From NCBI RefSeq assembly GCF_900112395.1, contig NZ_FOLN01000002.1:372001-436000 (forward strand): a stretch of 64,000 nucleotides of DNA, written 5' to 3'. The DNA is from Algibacter lectus (GTDB lineage: Bacteria; Bacteroidota; Bacteroidia; Flavobacteriales; Flavobacteriaceae). The notes beneath the pieces are model-generated. The model saw only the letters and a program-made list of their open reading frames with translations. It had not been told where the DNA came from and searched no databases. Positions 45,156 through 53,510 of this stretch are shown here, in pieces. A program made the position numbers and the translations under genes. Positions within the stretch are counted from its first letter, which is position 1. Every line of letters begins with the position of its first letter.

Positions 45156-45232
45156 CAATCACAAACAAATAGAATTTCTTAATTCGGTTACTCGGATTCA
45201 AAATTAACAATTATTGTGCCTAATATTCACTA

Positions 45233-46255
45233 ATGAAGGAACAAAATATTTATATACTCGGAATTGAGTCATCTTGCGATGATACAGCGGCTTCCGTAAT
45301 ACACAACGGTAAAATTTTAAGTAATGTTGTCGCTACCCAAAAAATACATGAAGAATTTGGCGGTGTAGTACCAGAATTGGCGTCTAGAGCGCATCAACAA
45401 AACATTGTACCTGTAGTTCACCAAGCGTTAAAAAAGGCAAATATTACCAAAGAACAACTTCATGCTGTTGCTTTTACACGTGGCCCAGGATTAATGGGTA
45501 GTTTATTGGTTGGTACATCGTTTGCAAAATCTTTAGCCTACGGATTAAATATTCCGTTAATTGATGTAAACCACATGCAAGCGCATATTTTGGCTCATTT
45601 TATAGATGAAGAAGGTTTTGATAAACCACCTTTTCCGTTTTTAGCCATGACGATTTCGGGCGGACATACACAAATTGTGCGTGTAGATTCTTATTTTGAT
45701 ATGACGGTAATTGGCGAAACTATTGACGATGCCGTAGGTGAAGCCTTTGATAAGAGCGGAAAAATTTTAGGGCTAGGTTATCCTGCAGGTCCAGAAATTG
45801 ATAAACGTGCCAAACTAGGAAATCCTAAAGCTTTTAAATTCACAAAACCGAAAGTAGATGGATTAAATTTTAGTTTTTCTGGTTTTAAAACAGCTGTGCT
45901 TTATTTTATTCAGCGTGAAGTTAAGGCCAATCCTAACTTTATTGAAGAAAACTTAAACGACATCTGTGCCTCTATTCAATATACTATTATTGGTATTCTA
46001 ATTGATAAATTAAAACTTGCCACTAAAGAAACAGGTATCAGTCATATTGCCATTGGTGGCGGTGTTTCGGCCAATTCGGGAATAAGGCAAGCTTTAAAAG
46101 ATGGTGAACAAAAGTTTGGTTGGACAACCTACGTGCCAAAATTTGAATTCACTACAGATAATGCCGCTATGATTGCTATTGTTGGTTATTTAAAATTTTT
46201 AGAAGAAGATTTTGCCGAGCAAGATGTAGTAGCATCAGCACGATTAAAAATCTAA
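45233..46255 (+). CDS. tsaD: tRNA N6-adenosine threonylcarbamoyltransferase
   Basis: A 340-aa cytoplasmic enzyme of the Kae1/TsaD family that transfers threonylcarbamoyl to A37 of ANN-decoding tRNAs, together with TsaB and TsaE. Motifs are ILGIESSCDDTAASV at the start, the Fe-binding HMQAH (His114 and His118), TISGGHTQIV, and GGGVSANSGIRQAL with a late TTDNAAMIA. Length is typical. It is a single gene on +, divergent from tamB and followed by a terminator. Confidence 0.97.
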   Translation: MKEQNIYILGIESSCDDTAASVIHNGKILSNVVATQKIHEEFGGVVPELASRAHQQNIVPVVHQALKKANITKEQLHAVAFTRGPGLMGSLLVGTSFAKSLAYGLNIPLIDVNHMQAHILAHFIDEEGFDKPPFPFLAMTISGGHTQIVRVDSYFDMTVIGETIDDAVGEAFDKSGKILGLGYPAGPEIDKRAKLGNPKAFKFTKPKVDGLNFSFSGFKTAVLYFIQREVKANPNFIEENLNDICASIQYTIIGILIDKLKLATKETGISHIAIGGGVSANSGIRQALKDGEQKFGWTTYVPKFEFTTDNAAMIAIVGYLKFLEEDFAEQDVVASARLKI

Positions 46256-46261
46256 ATTTCA

Positions 46262-46400
46262 TTATAATATTTTTTCAAAAAGAGCCGCATAATTTATGTG
46301 GCTTTTTTGTTTTTCAAAAGCTCCATATGCTTCGTTTTCTTCGGAACGGGCTATGGATTCATCCTTTTTTACAGTTCTAAATTGAATAGCTAGGCTTTTA
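46262..46400 (-). other. Open frame without start codon; possible gene remnant or interspersed repeat
   Basis: On the minus strand a frame reads SLAIQFRTVKKDESIARSEE and continues through NEAYGAF and SHINYAALFEKIL to a stop at 46262. It has no start codon, and a stop closes it about 46 codons upstream. Its codon content looks protein-like, yet it overlaps the tsaD terminator hairpin. It could be a fragment of a decayed gene or a copy of a dispersed intergenic element. The remaining 46400-46560 bases show no gene. Confidence 0.25.
46279..46314 (+). terminator. Terminator after tsaD
   Basis: AGCCGCAT (46283-46290) pairs with ATGTGGCT, including one G-T pair, around the loop AATTT. It is followed by TTTTTTGTTTTT. 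Confidence 0.82.
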
Positions 46401-46566
46401 TTTATTCAGCCTAAAGCTGAAAAATAACGCACAACTTCAATAATCACCTTGCTATTCAACGTAGTCAAAGCAAAAAAAATATAAATTAACGCACTCAATT
46501 TAAAGCAATTAACAACATATTCTTAATAACTTATAGCCTCTATTTTCATATCACAAACATTAACTT

Positions 46567-46574
46567 TAAATTTG
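46567..46574 (+). promoter_or_regulatory. Candidate -7 box (TAAATTTG) for the PPIase/rsmE unit
   Basis: A TAnnTTTG match lies 26 bases before the ATG at 46600. A transcription start near 46581 would give a short leader. No clear -33 box was found. Confidence 0.4.
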
Positions 46575-46599
46575 GCTCTGAAAATATACCCCAAATATT

Positions 46600-47238
46600 A
46601 TGACCAAACTTTTATTTATTTCAGCCTTTATAGGCTTTTCATCTTTTTTGAACGCACAAAAATCAATCGAAAAAGAATTAGAACTTGTTGAAACTCCAGA
46701 ACAAATTGAACAATTTCTAGAGTCGAAAAACTCTAAAAAAAACAAACTTATTACCTTTAACGAGGAAAAACACAAAACAAATTTAGCAAAAGAGCTTTTC
46801 GATATGCGCCTTGGAGGTACTAAGGTTAACGAAAACGAATACGAGAAAACAGTATATAAAGTTGTTAAAAAGAATAAGAAAACCTATTACAGAGTTGCGT
46901 ATATTTATCTAGATGGCACGAAATACCAACTAGATGAAATTAATAACTTGCGTGATAAAATTATTGCAAAATACCATAACGGAGCACCATTTGATTTTTT
47001 ATCTAAACAATACTCCATGGATGAAAACGCCAATAAAGGAGGCGACTTAGGTTGGTTTTTATCAGGAGAAGTACATCCAGATTTTGAAAGCGCAATTGTA
47101 AGTAGCGAACATCACTTAAATGATATTTTCACAGTGGATGTGACTGAAAAAAACTGGTATTATGTAGTTTTAAAAACACATGAACCCAAAGACATCGCAG
47201 AAATTGAAGTTTTAAAAATTGTTGAAGCAAAAAACTAA
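46600..47238 (+). CDS. Exported parvulin-type peptidyl-prolyl isomerase
   Basis: A 212-aa periplasmic protein with a signal peptide (LFISAFIGFSSFLNAQ). The C-terminal half (about 100-205) is a parvulin domain with FDFLSKQYSMDENANKGGDL and LGWFLSGEVHPDFESAI, the family core. Such proteins help fold exported and outer-membrane proteins in the SurA/PpiD manner. The N-terminal half is a charged helical region without clear homology. Its stop overlaps the start of rsmE (TAATG), so the two are translationally coupled. Confidence 0.87.
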   Translation: MTKLLFISAFIGFSSFLNAQKSIEKELELVETPEQIEQFLESKNSKKNKLITFNEEKHKTNLAKELFDMRLGGTKVNENEYEKTVYKVVKKNKKTYYRVAYIYLDGTKYQLDEINNLRDKIIAKYHNGAPFDFLSKQYSMDENANKGGDLGWFLSGEVHPDFESAIVSSEHHLNDIFTVDVTEKNWYYVVLKTHEPKDIAEIEVLKIVEAKN

Positions 47239-47945
47239 TGCAACTATTCTATAATCCCGACATAAACGAAAACACAACACAATTTTCTTTTGAAAAAGAA
47301 GAAAGCAGGCATATTGTAAAAGTGCTTCGTAAACAAGTTGGAGATACTTTGCATATTACAAATGGAAAAGGTTGGCTCTTTTCTGCTCAAATATCGATAC
47401 CTAATATCAATAAATGCACAGCAGAAATTGTATCCAAAACATTACAACCTAAAAAAAATTATAACCTACACCTAGCGGTCGCTCCTACTAAAATGAACGA
47501 CCGCTATGAGTGGTTTTTAGAAAAAGCCACAGAAATTGGTATCGATAGTATTACCCCTATTATTTGCGACCATAGCGAACGTAAAATCATTAAGCCAGAA
47601 CGTTTTGAACGCATTATTCAATCGGCAGCAAAACAATCTTTAAGTTGCTATTTACCAGAATTAAAAGAGGCAGTACCTTTTAAAACCTTTGTAAATCAAG
47701 ACTTTTCTGGACATTTATTTATTGCACATTGCGAAGAAACCGATAAGAAATCGTTAAAGAACGAACTCCAGTCGAATCAAGATATCACTATTTTAATTGG
47801 TCCGGAAGGTGATTTTTCGGTTAAAGAAATAGATCTAGCACTTCAAAACAAATTTATTCCTGTAACTTTGGGAGAAACACGTTTGCGCACAGAAACTGCT
47901 GCTATTGTTGCTTGTCATTCTGTTGCGTTTATTAATGAAATGTAA
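47238..47945 (+). CDS. rsmE: 16S rRNA (uracil-1498-N3)-methyltransferase
   Basis: A 235-aa cytoplasmic SPOUT-family methyltransferase. The N-terminal PUA-like part has ESRHIVKVLRKQVGDTLHIT. The C-terminal knot has KMNDRYEWFLEKATEIGID, LIGPEGDFSVKEI and LGETRLRTETAAI, which are hallmarks of RsmE. It methylates U1498 in 16S rRNA using SAM. It is the second gene of a unit starting with the PPIase gene, and a DUF4159 gene follows after 12 bases. Confidence 0.94.
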   Translation: MQLFYNPDINENTTQFSFEKEESRHIVKVLRKQVGDTLHITNGKGWLFSAQISIPNINKCTAEIVSKTLQPKKNYNLHLAVAPTKMNDRYEWFLEKATEIGIDSITPIICDHSERKIIKPERFERIIQSAAKQSLSCYLPELKEAVPFKTFVNQDFSGHLFIAHCEETDKKSLKNELQSNQDITILIGPEGDFSVKEIDLALQNKFIPVTLGETRLRTETAAIVACHSVAFINEM

Positions 47946-47957
47946 TACACTTAAATC

Positions 47958-48599
47958 ATGAAATTCATTACTTCCATTTTATTTTGTCTGCTTTCGGTGG
48001 TTTGTACTGCACAAGATTTGGCGATTTTAAAATATCAAGGTGGTGGTGATTGGTATGGGAATGCCACGGCTTTACCAAACTTAATTACATTTTGTAACGA
48101 AAATATTAATACCAAAATAAACCCTAAAGTAGAAACTGTTGAAGTGAGCAGTCCTGATATTTTTCAATATCCTTTTATTCACATGACGGGACATGGTAAT
48201 GTGTTTTTTAATGAAACAGATTCCGAAAATTTACGTAACTATTTAATTTCAGGTGGTTTCCTGCATATTGATGATAACTATGGCATGCAGCCTTATATTA
48301 TAAAGGAACTTAAAAAAGTATTTCCGAATAAAGATTTAATCGAATTGCCAGCCACTCACCCTGTTTTTAATTCGGCTTTTAGTTTCCCTAAAGGTTTACC
48401 AAAAATACATGAGCACGATGGCAAACGCCCGCAAGCATTCGGTTTATTTGAAAAAGATAGATTGATATTGCTATTTACTTATGAAAGTGATTTAGGCGAT
48501 GGTTGGGAAGACCCACAAATACATAACGATCCTGCAGATGTTAGAGAAAAGGCTCTAAAAATGGGAGCTAATATTGTAAAGTATGCTTTTGAACATTAA
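47958..48599 (+). CDS. Exported DUF4159 protein
   Basis: A 213-aa protein with a signal peptide (ITSILFCLLSVVCTAQ). The body ILKYQGGGDWYGNATALPNL, FIHMTGHGNVFF and GGFLHIDDNYG match the DUF4159 family, whose fold resembles class I glutamine-amidotransferase-like domains but whose function is unknown. GHGN and HIDDNYG contain conserved His and Asp that might form a site. It is part of the PPIase-rsmE unit, 12 bases after rsmE. Confidence 0.85.
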   Translation: MKFITSILFCLLSVVCTAQDLAILKYQGGGDWYGNATALPNLITFCNENINTKINPKVETVEVSSPDIFQYPFIHMTGHGNVFFNETDSENLRNYLISGGFLHIDDNYGMQPYIIKELKKVFPNKDLIELPATHPVFNSAFSFPKGLPKIHEHDGKRPQAFGLFEKDRLILLFTYESDLGDGWEDPQIHNDPADVREKALKMGANIVKYAFEH

Positions 48600-48607
48600 A
48601 TTAAATT

Positions 48608-48793
48608 ATGGAAACTATAGTTCATCTTGTTTTTCAGTTGGTTGAACCCTTTTTTAAATCCAATTCTTTAAATGAGAAACTGTCTAAAAAAATAAAACGA
48701 ACACTTATTGGGTTTATATTATTCCTAATATGTATGCTAGTCCTAATTAGTTATATCGTAATTTCACATGAGAATTTCTCAATTACACGCTAA
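48608..48793 (+). CDS. Small single-pass membrane protein
   Basis: A 61-aa protein with a strong membrane helix (about residues 33-55, LIGFILFLICMLVLISYIVI) preceded by a basic stretch (KLSKKIKRT), which predicts a cytoplasmic N-terminus. It starts with ATG 8 bases after the DUF4159 stop and ends 17 bases before the TrmH-type gene, so its position in a tight operon supports it being real. The family is not recognised. Confidence 0.5.
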   Translation: METIVHLVFQLVEPFFKSNSLNEKLSKKIKRTLIGFILFLICMLVLISYIVISHENFSITR

Positions 48794-48810
48794 CCATTCA
48801 AACAAAAAAA

Positions 48811-49308
48811 TTGCAACTCACCCACTACACCACCAACTTCAAAAAACGTACATTTCCAATCACTTTGGTATGCGATAATGTTACCAATGCACCAAATATT
48901 GGTAGTTTATTTAGAATGGCAGATGCTTTTGGAATTGAAAAATTGGTGCTTTGTGGTGAAAACATTCAGTTGGGACGAAAAATATCAAAAACATCACGAG
49001 CAACAGAAAAAGTGGTTAATTATGATATATGTCCATCGGCTTTAGAGGTTGTAAAAGAATTAAAAGAAAACAATCATCATATTATTTCTTTAGAAATAAC
49101 GGATAAAAGTGAACCGATTCACACCGCTAAAATTTCAAATGAAAAATCTATTGTTTTAGTTATTGGTGATGAAAACTTTGGTGTATCCGAAGCTATTTTA
49201 AATCTATCAGATGCAGTATTTCATATTGATATGTTTGGCCAAAATAGCAGTATGAATGTTGTGCAAGCCACAAACATCGCCGTTTACGAAATTACAAAGC
49301 AACTTTAA
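48811..49308 (+). CDS. TrmH/SpoU-family RNA 2'-O-methyltransferase
   Basis: A 165-aa SPOUT methyltransferase with the three knot motifs NAPNIGSLFRMADAFG, LVIGDENFGVSEAIL and SSMNVVQATNIAVYE. It lacks an N-terminal substrate-binding domain, as in compact TrmL/TrmH-like enzymes, so the tRNA or rRNA target is uncertain. The start is a TTG at 48811, since no ATG precedes the conserved LVCDNV segment. Confidence 0.88.
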   Translation: MQLTHYTTNFKKRTFPITLVCDNVTNAPNIGSLFRMADAFGIEKLVLCGENIQLGRKISKTSRATEKVVNYDICPSALEVVKELKENNHHIISLEITDKSEPIHTAKISNEKSIVLVIGDENFGVSEAILNLSDAVFHIDMFGQNSSMNVVQATNIAVYEITKQL

Positions 49309-49384
49309 TAAATTACTGTTTATACCTTTTTCAAAAAAATGAATGCTCTCAAAATTTCAACGTAAATAATATTATATTTACAAG

Positions 49385-50473
49385 ATGAATTCGAACACCA
49401 TTTCAAACGGTATACTCAAAGCTATTGGCATTATTTTAGGCATAGCACTCATTTTATATTTTCTATACCAAATACAATCGGTGATTGGTTACGTGGCCAT
49501 AGCAGCAGTAATTTCATTAATTGGCCGACCTATTGTTCTGTTTTTAGAACGTAGATTGAAGTTTAAAAATACCATTGCCGTTATTGTAACTATGCTTGTT
49601 TTGTTAAGCTTATTTATAGGTTTGGTTGGCTTATTTATTCCGTTGGTAGTAAAACAAGGTCAAAATTTATCGCTTTTAGATATTGACTTATTACAAGAAA
49701 ATATCGAAAATTTATATATTGAAATCCTCAAGTATTTTGATTTACATAAAATTGATGTAGAACAATCTTTAAAAGACTCTAACCTACTGTCTAAAATTAA
49801 TTTCGCTATGATTCCGAACTTTTTAAACTCGGTTTTAAGTGGACTTGGAAGTTTTAGTATTGGTTTATTTTCAGTATTATTTATTTCATTTTTCTTCTTG
49901 AAAGATAGCCGTTTATTTGAAAATGGCATTCTAACATTTATTCCCGCTAACAAAGAGTCTCGCTGGAAAAACTCTTCAACTAAAATTAAAGATCTACTAT
50001 CCCGATATTTTGTAGGGCTTATTTTTCAAATACTAATTCTATTTATTATTTACACCATCGGTTTACTTATTATTGGTGTAGAAAACCCTATTGTTATCGC
50101 TTTTCTATGTGCATTGTTGAACCTTATTCCTTATGTTGGTCCGTTAATTGGCGCGGCATTAATGCTTACTTTAACCATGACTAGTAACTTAGGCGAAAGC
50201 TTTAACGACGTTATTTTACCTAAAACATTTTGGGTATTTATTGTGTTCATGATTGGGCAACTTATTGATAATTTTGGCAGCCAACCCGTAATATTTTCTA
50301 AGAGTGTAAAATCGCATCCGTTAGAAATATTTTTGGTGATTTTAATTACAGGTATTCTTTTTGGCATTATTGGTTTAATAATAGCCGTGCCTGCTTACAC
50401 CGCTATTAAAGTGATTTTAAAAGAGTTTTTAGCTGAAAACAAGATTGTAAAAAAACTAACTAAAGGTTTATAA
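49385..50473 (+). CDS. AI-2E family transporter
   Basis: A 362-aa inner-membrane protein with about eight helices. The family features are an N-terminal pair of helices (GIILGIALILYFLYQIQSVIG), a soluble helical insert (90-150), and the C-terminal NPIVIAFLCALLNLIPYVGP segment. Members export or exchange small molecules (AI-2, Na+/H+ for some). The true substrate here is unknown. A SAM-methyltransferase gene follows after 7 bases on the same strand. Confidence 0.9.
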   Translation: MNSNTISNGILKAIGIILGIALILYFLYQIQSVIGYVAIAAVISLIGRPIVLFLERRLKFKNTIAVIVTMLVLLSLFIGLVGLFIPLVVKQGQNLSLLDIDLLQENIENLYIEILKYFDLHKIDVEQSLKDSNLLSKINFAMIPNFLNSVLSGLGSFSIGLFSVLFISFFFLKDSRLFENGILTFIPANKESRWKNSSTKIKDLLSRYFVGLIFQILILFIIYTIGLLIIGVENPIVIAFLCALLNLIPYVGPLIGAALMLTLTMTSNLGESFNDVILPKTFWVFIVFMIGQLIDNFGSQPVIFSKSVKSHPLEIFLVILITGILFGIIGLIIAVPAYTAIKVILKEFLAENKIVKKLTKGL

Positions 50474-50480
50474 ATTCATT

Positions 50481-51665
50481 TTGAATAATTCTATACTACA
50501 TACTGAGATTCAAAATTTTATTTATGCTCATTTAAAGGCAGATATAAGCTCCGTTTTATTAAAAGGCACCAATTTTGAAGCTGTTGAAACCAACGAAATT
50601 ATCGAACAAATTGAAGCAAAAAAACGAAGCGAAAAAAAGTTAGCTACTTGGTTTAATGCTGAAAACATTTATTTTCCTAATAAATTAAACATAGAGCAAA
50701 CCTCTTCTGAAGTTACAGCAAAACACAAAGCTAATTTAATACAAGGCGATGCTATAATCGACTTAACCGGTGGCTTTGGAGTAGATTGTTATTATTTCTC
50801 AAAACACTTTAAAAAGGTTACTCATTGCGAAATAAACCCCAAATTATCTCAAATAGTTAGTCATAATTACAAACAATTAGGTGTTGAAAACATAGAAACA
50901 CAAACTGTTGACGGTATTGAGTATTTAAAAAGCCTTGATTCTCAATTCGATTGGATTTACATAGACCCTTCTAGACGACATGATAGCAAAGGAAAAGTTT
51001 TCTTTTTAAATGATTGCTTACCTAATGTACCTACGCATTTAGATTTACTTTTTAAAAGAAGTAAAAATATTATGATTAAAACATCACCGCTTCTCGATTT
51101 GTCCGTTGGTATTGGCGAATTAAAGCATGTAAAAACCATACATGTTGTAGCTGTAAATAACGAAGTAAAAGAATTACTTTGGATTTTAGAAGCTGATTTC
51201 AATGGAGATATCGGTATTAAAACATGCAATATTAAAAAGGAAAAAGAAGACCTTTTTAGTTTTATTTTAGATGAAGAAAAAACGACTGATTCTAATTACA
51301 GCCTACCACTCACCTATCTTTACGAGCCGAATTCGGCTATTTTAAAATCTGGCGCTTTCAATTCTATTTCTAATCAATTACAGGTTTCTAAACTTCATAA
51401 ACATTCGCATTTATACACCAATGCGACTTTAATAGATTTCCCTGGAAGGACTTTTAAGATTGAAGACATTTTACCGTATAACAAAAAAGAGATAAAAAAA
51501 AGAGGCTTAAATAAAGCGAACATCACCACGAGAAATTTCCCGGAAACGGTACAAAATATCAGAAAAAAATTTAATATTAAAGATGGTGGCGATCTCTACG
51601 TATTTTTCACTACAGACTTAGGCAATAACAAGGTGGTCCTGATTACTAAACGGGTAACTTCTTAA
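50481..51665 (+). CDS. SAM-dependent methyltransferase with C-terminal THUMP-like domain
   Basis: A 394-aa cytoplasmic protein. A helical N-terminus is followed by a class I methyltransferase fold: motif I IIDLTGGFGVDCYYFS, THCEINPKLSQIV, and the catalytic-type motif WIYIDPSRR. The C-terminal 150 residues (YTNATLIDFPGRTFKIEDI and onward) resemble the ferredoxin-like THUMP-like domain found in this Bacteroidetes family. RNA modification is likely, but the site is not known. It starts with TTG, 7 bases after the AI-2E gene. Confidence 0.83.
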   Translation: MNNSILHTEIQNFIYAHLKADISSVLLKGTNFEAVETNEIIEQIEAKKRSEKKLATWFNAENIYFPNKLNIEQTSSEVTAKHKANLIQGDAIIDLTGGFGVDCYYFSKHFKKVTHCEINPKLSQIVSHNYKQLGVENIETQTVDGIEYLKSLDSQFDWIYIDPSRRHDSKGKVFFLNDCLPNVPTHLDLLFKRSKNIMIKTSPLLDLSVGIGELKHVKTIHVVAVNNEVKELLWILEADFNGDIGIKTCNIKKEKEDLFSFILDEEKTTDSNYSLPLTYLYEPNSAILKSGAFNSISNQLQVSKLHKHSHLYTNATLIDFPGRTFKIEDILPYNKKEIKKRGLNKANITTRNFPETVQNIRKKFNIKDGGDLYVFFTTDLGNNKVVLITKRVTS

Positions 51666-51680
51666 AAACTACTTCAAAAA

Positions 51681-51709
51681 AAAATCTCAGACCATAAGCC
51701 TGAGATTTT
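51681..51709. terminator. Bidirectional terminator between the methyltransferase gene and susD
   Basis: A perfect 10-base stem AAAATCTCAG / CTGAGATTTT encloses a 9-base loop, with A-run and T-run flanks on the two sides. Confidence 0.88.
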
Positions 51710-51737
51710 CCATATTACCAATTTATAAAATTGATGC

Positions 51738-53507
51738 TTAATTGATATACCCGAAATTTTGACTAATTTCAGCGGTTACATCGATAGTAGCCTGAGGAAT
51801 AGCATAAACTCTTAAATACGGCTCCGTAGTTGGTTTGGCTGTATAAGGTTTATCAAAAGTTCCAAAACGTATCATTTGTTTTCTACGATACATCTCCCAA
51901 TACATTTCAAAACCAATTTCGTTATAAAGTGTTGTTTCATCTAAAGAAGTAATAGCAACACCTGGCGCATTTCCGAAGAGTGCTTCACGCGTTCTACTTG
52001 TTCTTAACATATTGATATCGGCAAGTGCTAAAGCTGTTTCTCCGTTACGGAAATAAGCCTCTGCACGCATACAATACATTCCTCCTAAACGGTATAATGG
52101 CACATCTACAGCAGAGTTTCCGTTACCGTAGTTAGGGTCGAATTCCCATTTAAAGTTACGTACACCACGATTAATTTGATCTTGAGAAAACACAGCTTCT
52201 ACAGGGTTACTAAAATCTAAATCTGGAGTGTAATCCATTGGTGTTGTCGTGTTTTTTTCCATGTACAATTTACTGATTTCAATACGTCCATCAACTGTCA
52301 TATTAAAACCACCTTTTCCGTCTAAAGTTGGGCCATACTGCTGCCCTACTTGTAAACCACGGTTAAAATGTACAAGTAACTTTCCGGTATCTGTTCTGCT
52401 ATCTTCAGCAGGTACACTCCCTGTGGTTCCATCGTTCATAAACCAAGTACCATCACTATATTGGTAGTAACGGTGAAAACGAGGATCATCATGATTTCCA
52501 TCCCAAGTGTAGTAAAACTCAGGTTCTACGCAAGATCCGTTTGTACCACGATTATCTGGTGTTTGCTTTTGTGCACGCCCTGTAGACATGTATGCAAAAT
52601 CGTTATCACTACTTCTAATGTTATCATTTTCTTGAACAATGGCAAAAATAATTTCAGAACCGCTGCCATTATCTATATCAAAATTCTTGAAATAGTTGCT
52701 CTCTAAACTAAAGCTACCATCAATTAATAATGATGTGTAATAAATAACTTTATCCATATCGCTACCATTATTATCTACAGCAGGTTCCGTAAAATTAAAA
52801 CTAGAACTGGCATTATAACGATCTTTAAAAACAGCTCTATTTAAGTACATATCTGCCAGTAATGCATAAGCCGCCTGTTTTGTAAAACGCCCATTATAGG
52901 TTTGTTGTTCACCTAAATTAACAAGGTTTGGTATAATACTTTCTACATCGGCAATAAGGTTATCGATTTCAGTTTCTCCTTGAAGAATTTCTAAAGGCGC
53001 ACCCGCTGTAAACGGGTCTCTGTATGGCGCTTGGTTAAATAAATCTAACGTATTGTAAACATATAAAGCCAATAAACCTTGAGCTTCTGCTAAAAACAAA
53101 TCGTAATTTGCATAATCTGGATTTTGCTCTAAAGACTCAATTGCCGTTAAGGTTTTAGTGATTCCGCTCGTTAAATTATTCCAAGTACCGGCAACTGCAG
53201 CATTGTTTGTTCCCCAAGTAAACTCGGTTAATGCACGCCATTTTCCACCATCGCCCCAGTCACTTCCGCGGGTTGGCAGCATACACTCATCGGTTGGATA
53301 TTCTTGCAAACCAAATACATTACCGTGATCGGTAAAGGTTCTATTTGCTAATTGACCGTAAGCCGCAGCCATGGCGCTTTCTGGGTTAGAGCTTTCTCCA
53401 CCAATAACTTCGTCTATCACTTCTTCATTCAAATCTGTACAACTAAAAACGAGTGCACCAACCATGAATACGGAAGCTATTTTTGATATTTTATTTGAAA
53501 TTTTCAT
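51738..53507 (-). CDS. SusD/RagB-family surface glycan-binding lipoprotein
   Basis: A 589-aa outer-membrane lipoprotein with Cys23 (ALVFSCTDLNEE). The SusD core shows NAAVAGTWNNLTSGITKTL, the helical TPR-like units (LLALYVYNTLDLFNQAPYRDP, AYALLADMYLNRAVF), and a C-terminal DVPLYRLGGMYCMRAEAYFR then LADINMLRTSR followed by FEMYWEMYRRKQMIRFG. SusD lids the SusC barrel and captures an oligosaccharide or other ligand. It starts 4 bases after the susC stop, a classic pair. No glycoside hydrolase, lyase or sulfatase gene is adjacent, so the ligand cannot be named. Confidence 0.95.
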   Translation of the reverse strand: MKISNKISKIASVFMVGALVFSCTDLNEEVIDEVIGGESSNPESAMAAAYGQLANRTFTDHGNVFGLQEYPTDECMLPTRGSDWGDGGKWRALTEFTWGTNNAAVAGTWNNLTSGITKTLTAIESLEQNPDYANYDLFLAEAQGLLALYVYNTLDLFNQAPYRDPFTAGAPLEILQGETEIDNLIADVESIIPNLVNLGEQQTYNGRFTKQAAYALLADMYLNRAVFKDRYNASSSFNFTEPAVDNNGSDMDKVIYYTSLLIDGSFSLESNYFKNFDIDNGSGSEIIFAIVQENDNIRSSDNDFAYMSTGRAQKQTPDNRGTNGSCVEPEFYYTWDGNHDDPRFHRYYQYSDGTWFMNDGTTGSVPAEDSRTDTGKLLVHFNRGLQVGQQYGPTLDGKGGFNMTVDGRIEISKLYMEKNTTTPMDYTPDLDFSNPVEAVFSQDQINRGVRNFKWEFDPNYGNGNSAVDVPLYRLGGMYCMRAEAYFRNGETALALADINMLRTSRTREALFGNAPGVAITSLDETTLYNEIGFEMYWEMYRRKQMIRFGTFDKPYTAKPTTEPYLRVYAIPQATIDVTAEISQNFGYIN

Positions 53508-53510
53508 AAA

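Noticed and set aside
46279-46314. Riboswitch or small RNA after tsaD
   Set aside because: It is a single short stem with a T-run, which fits an ordinary terminator.
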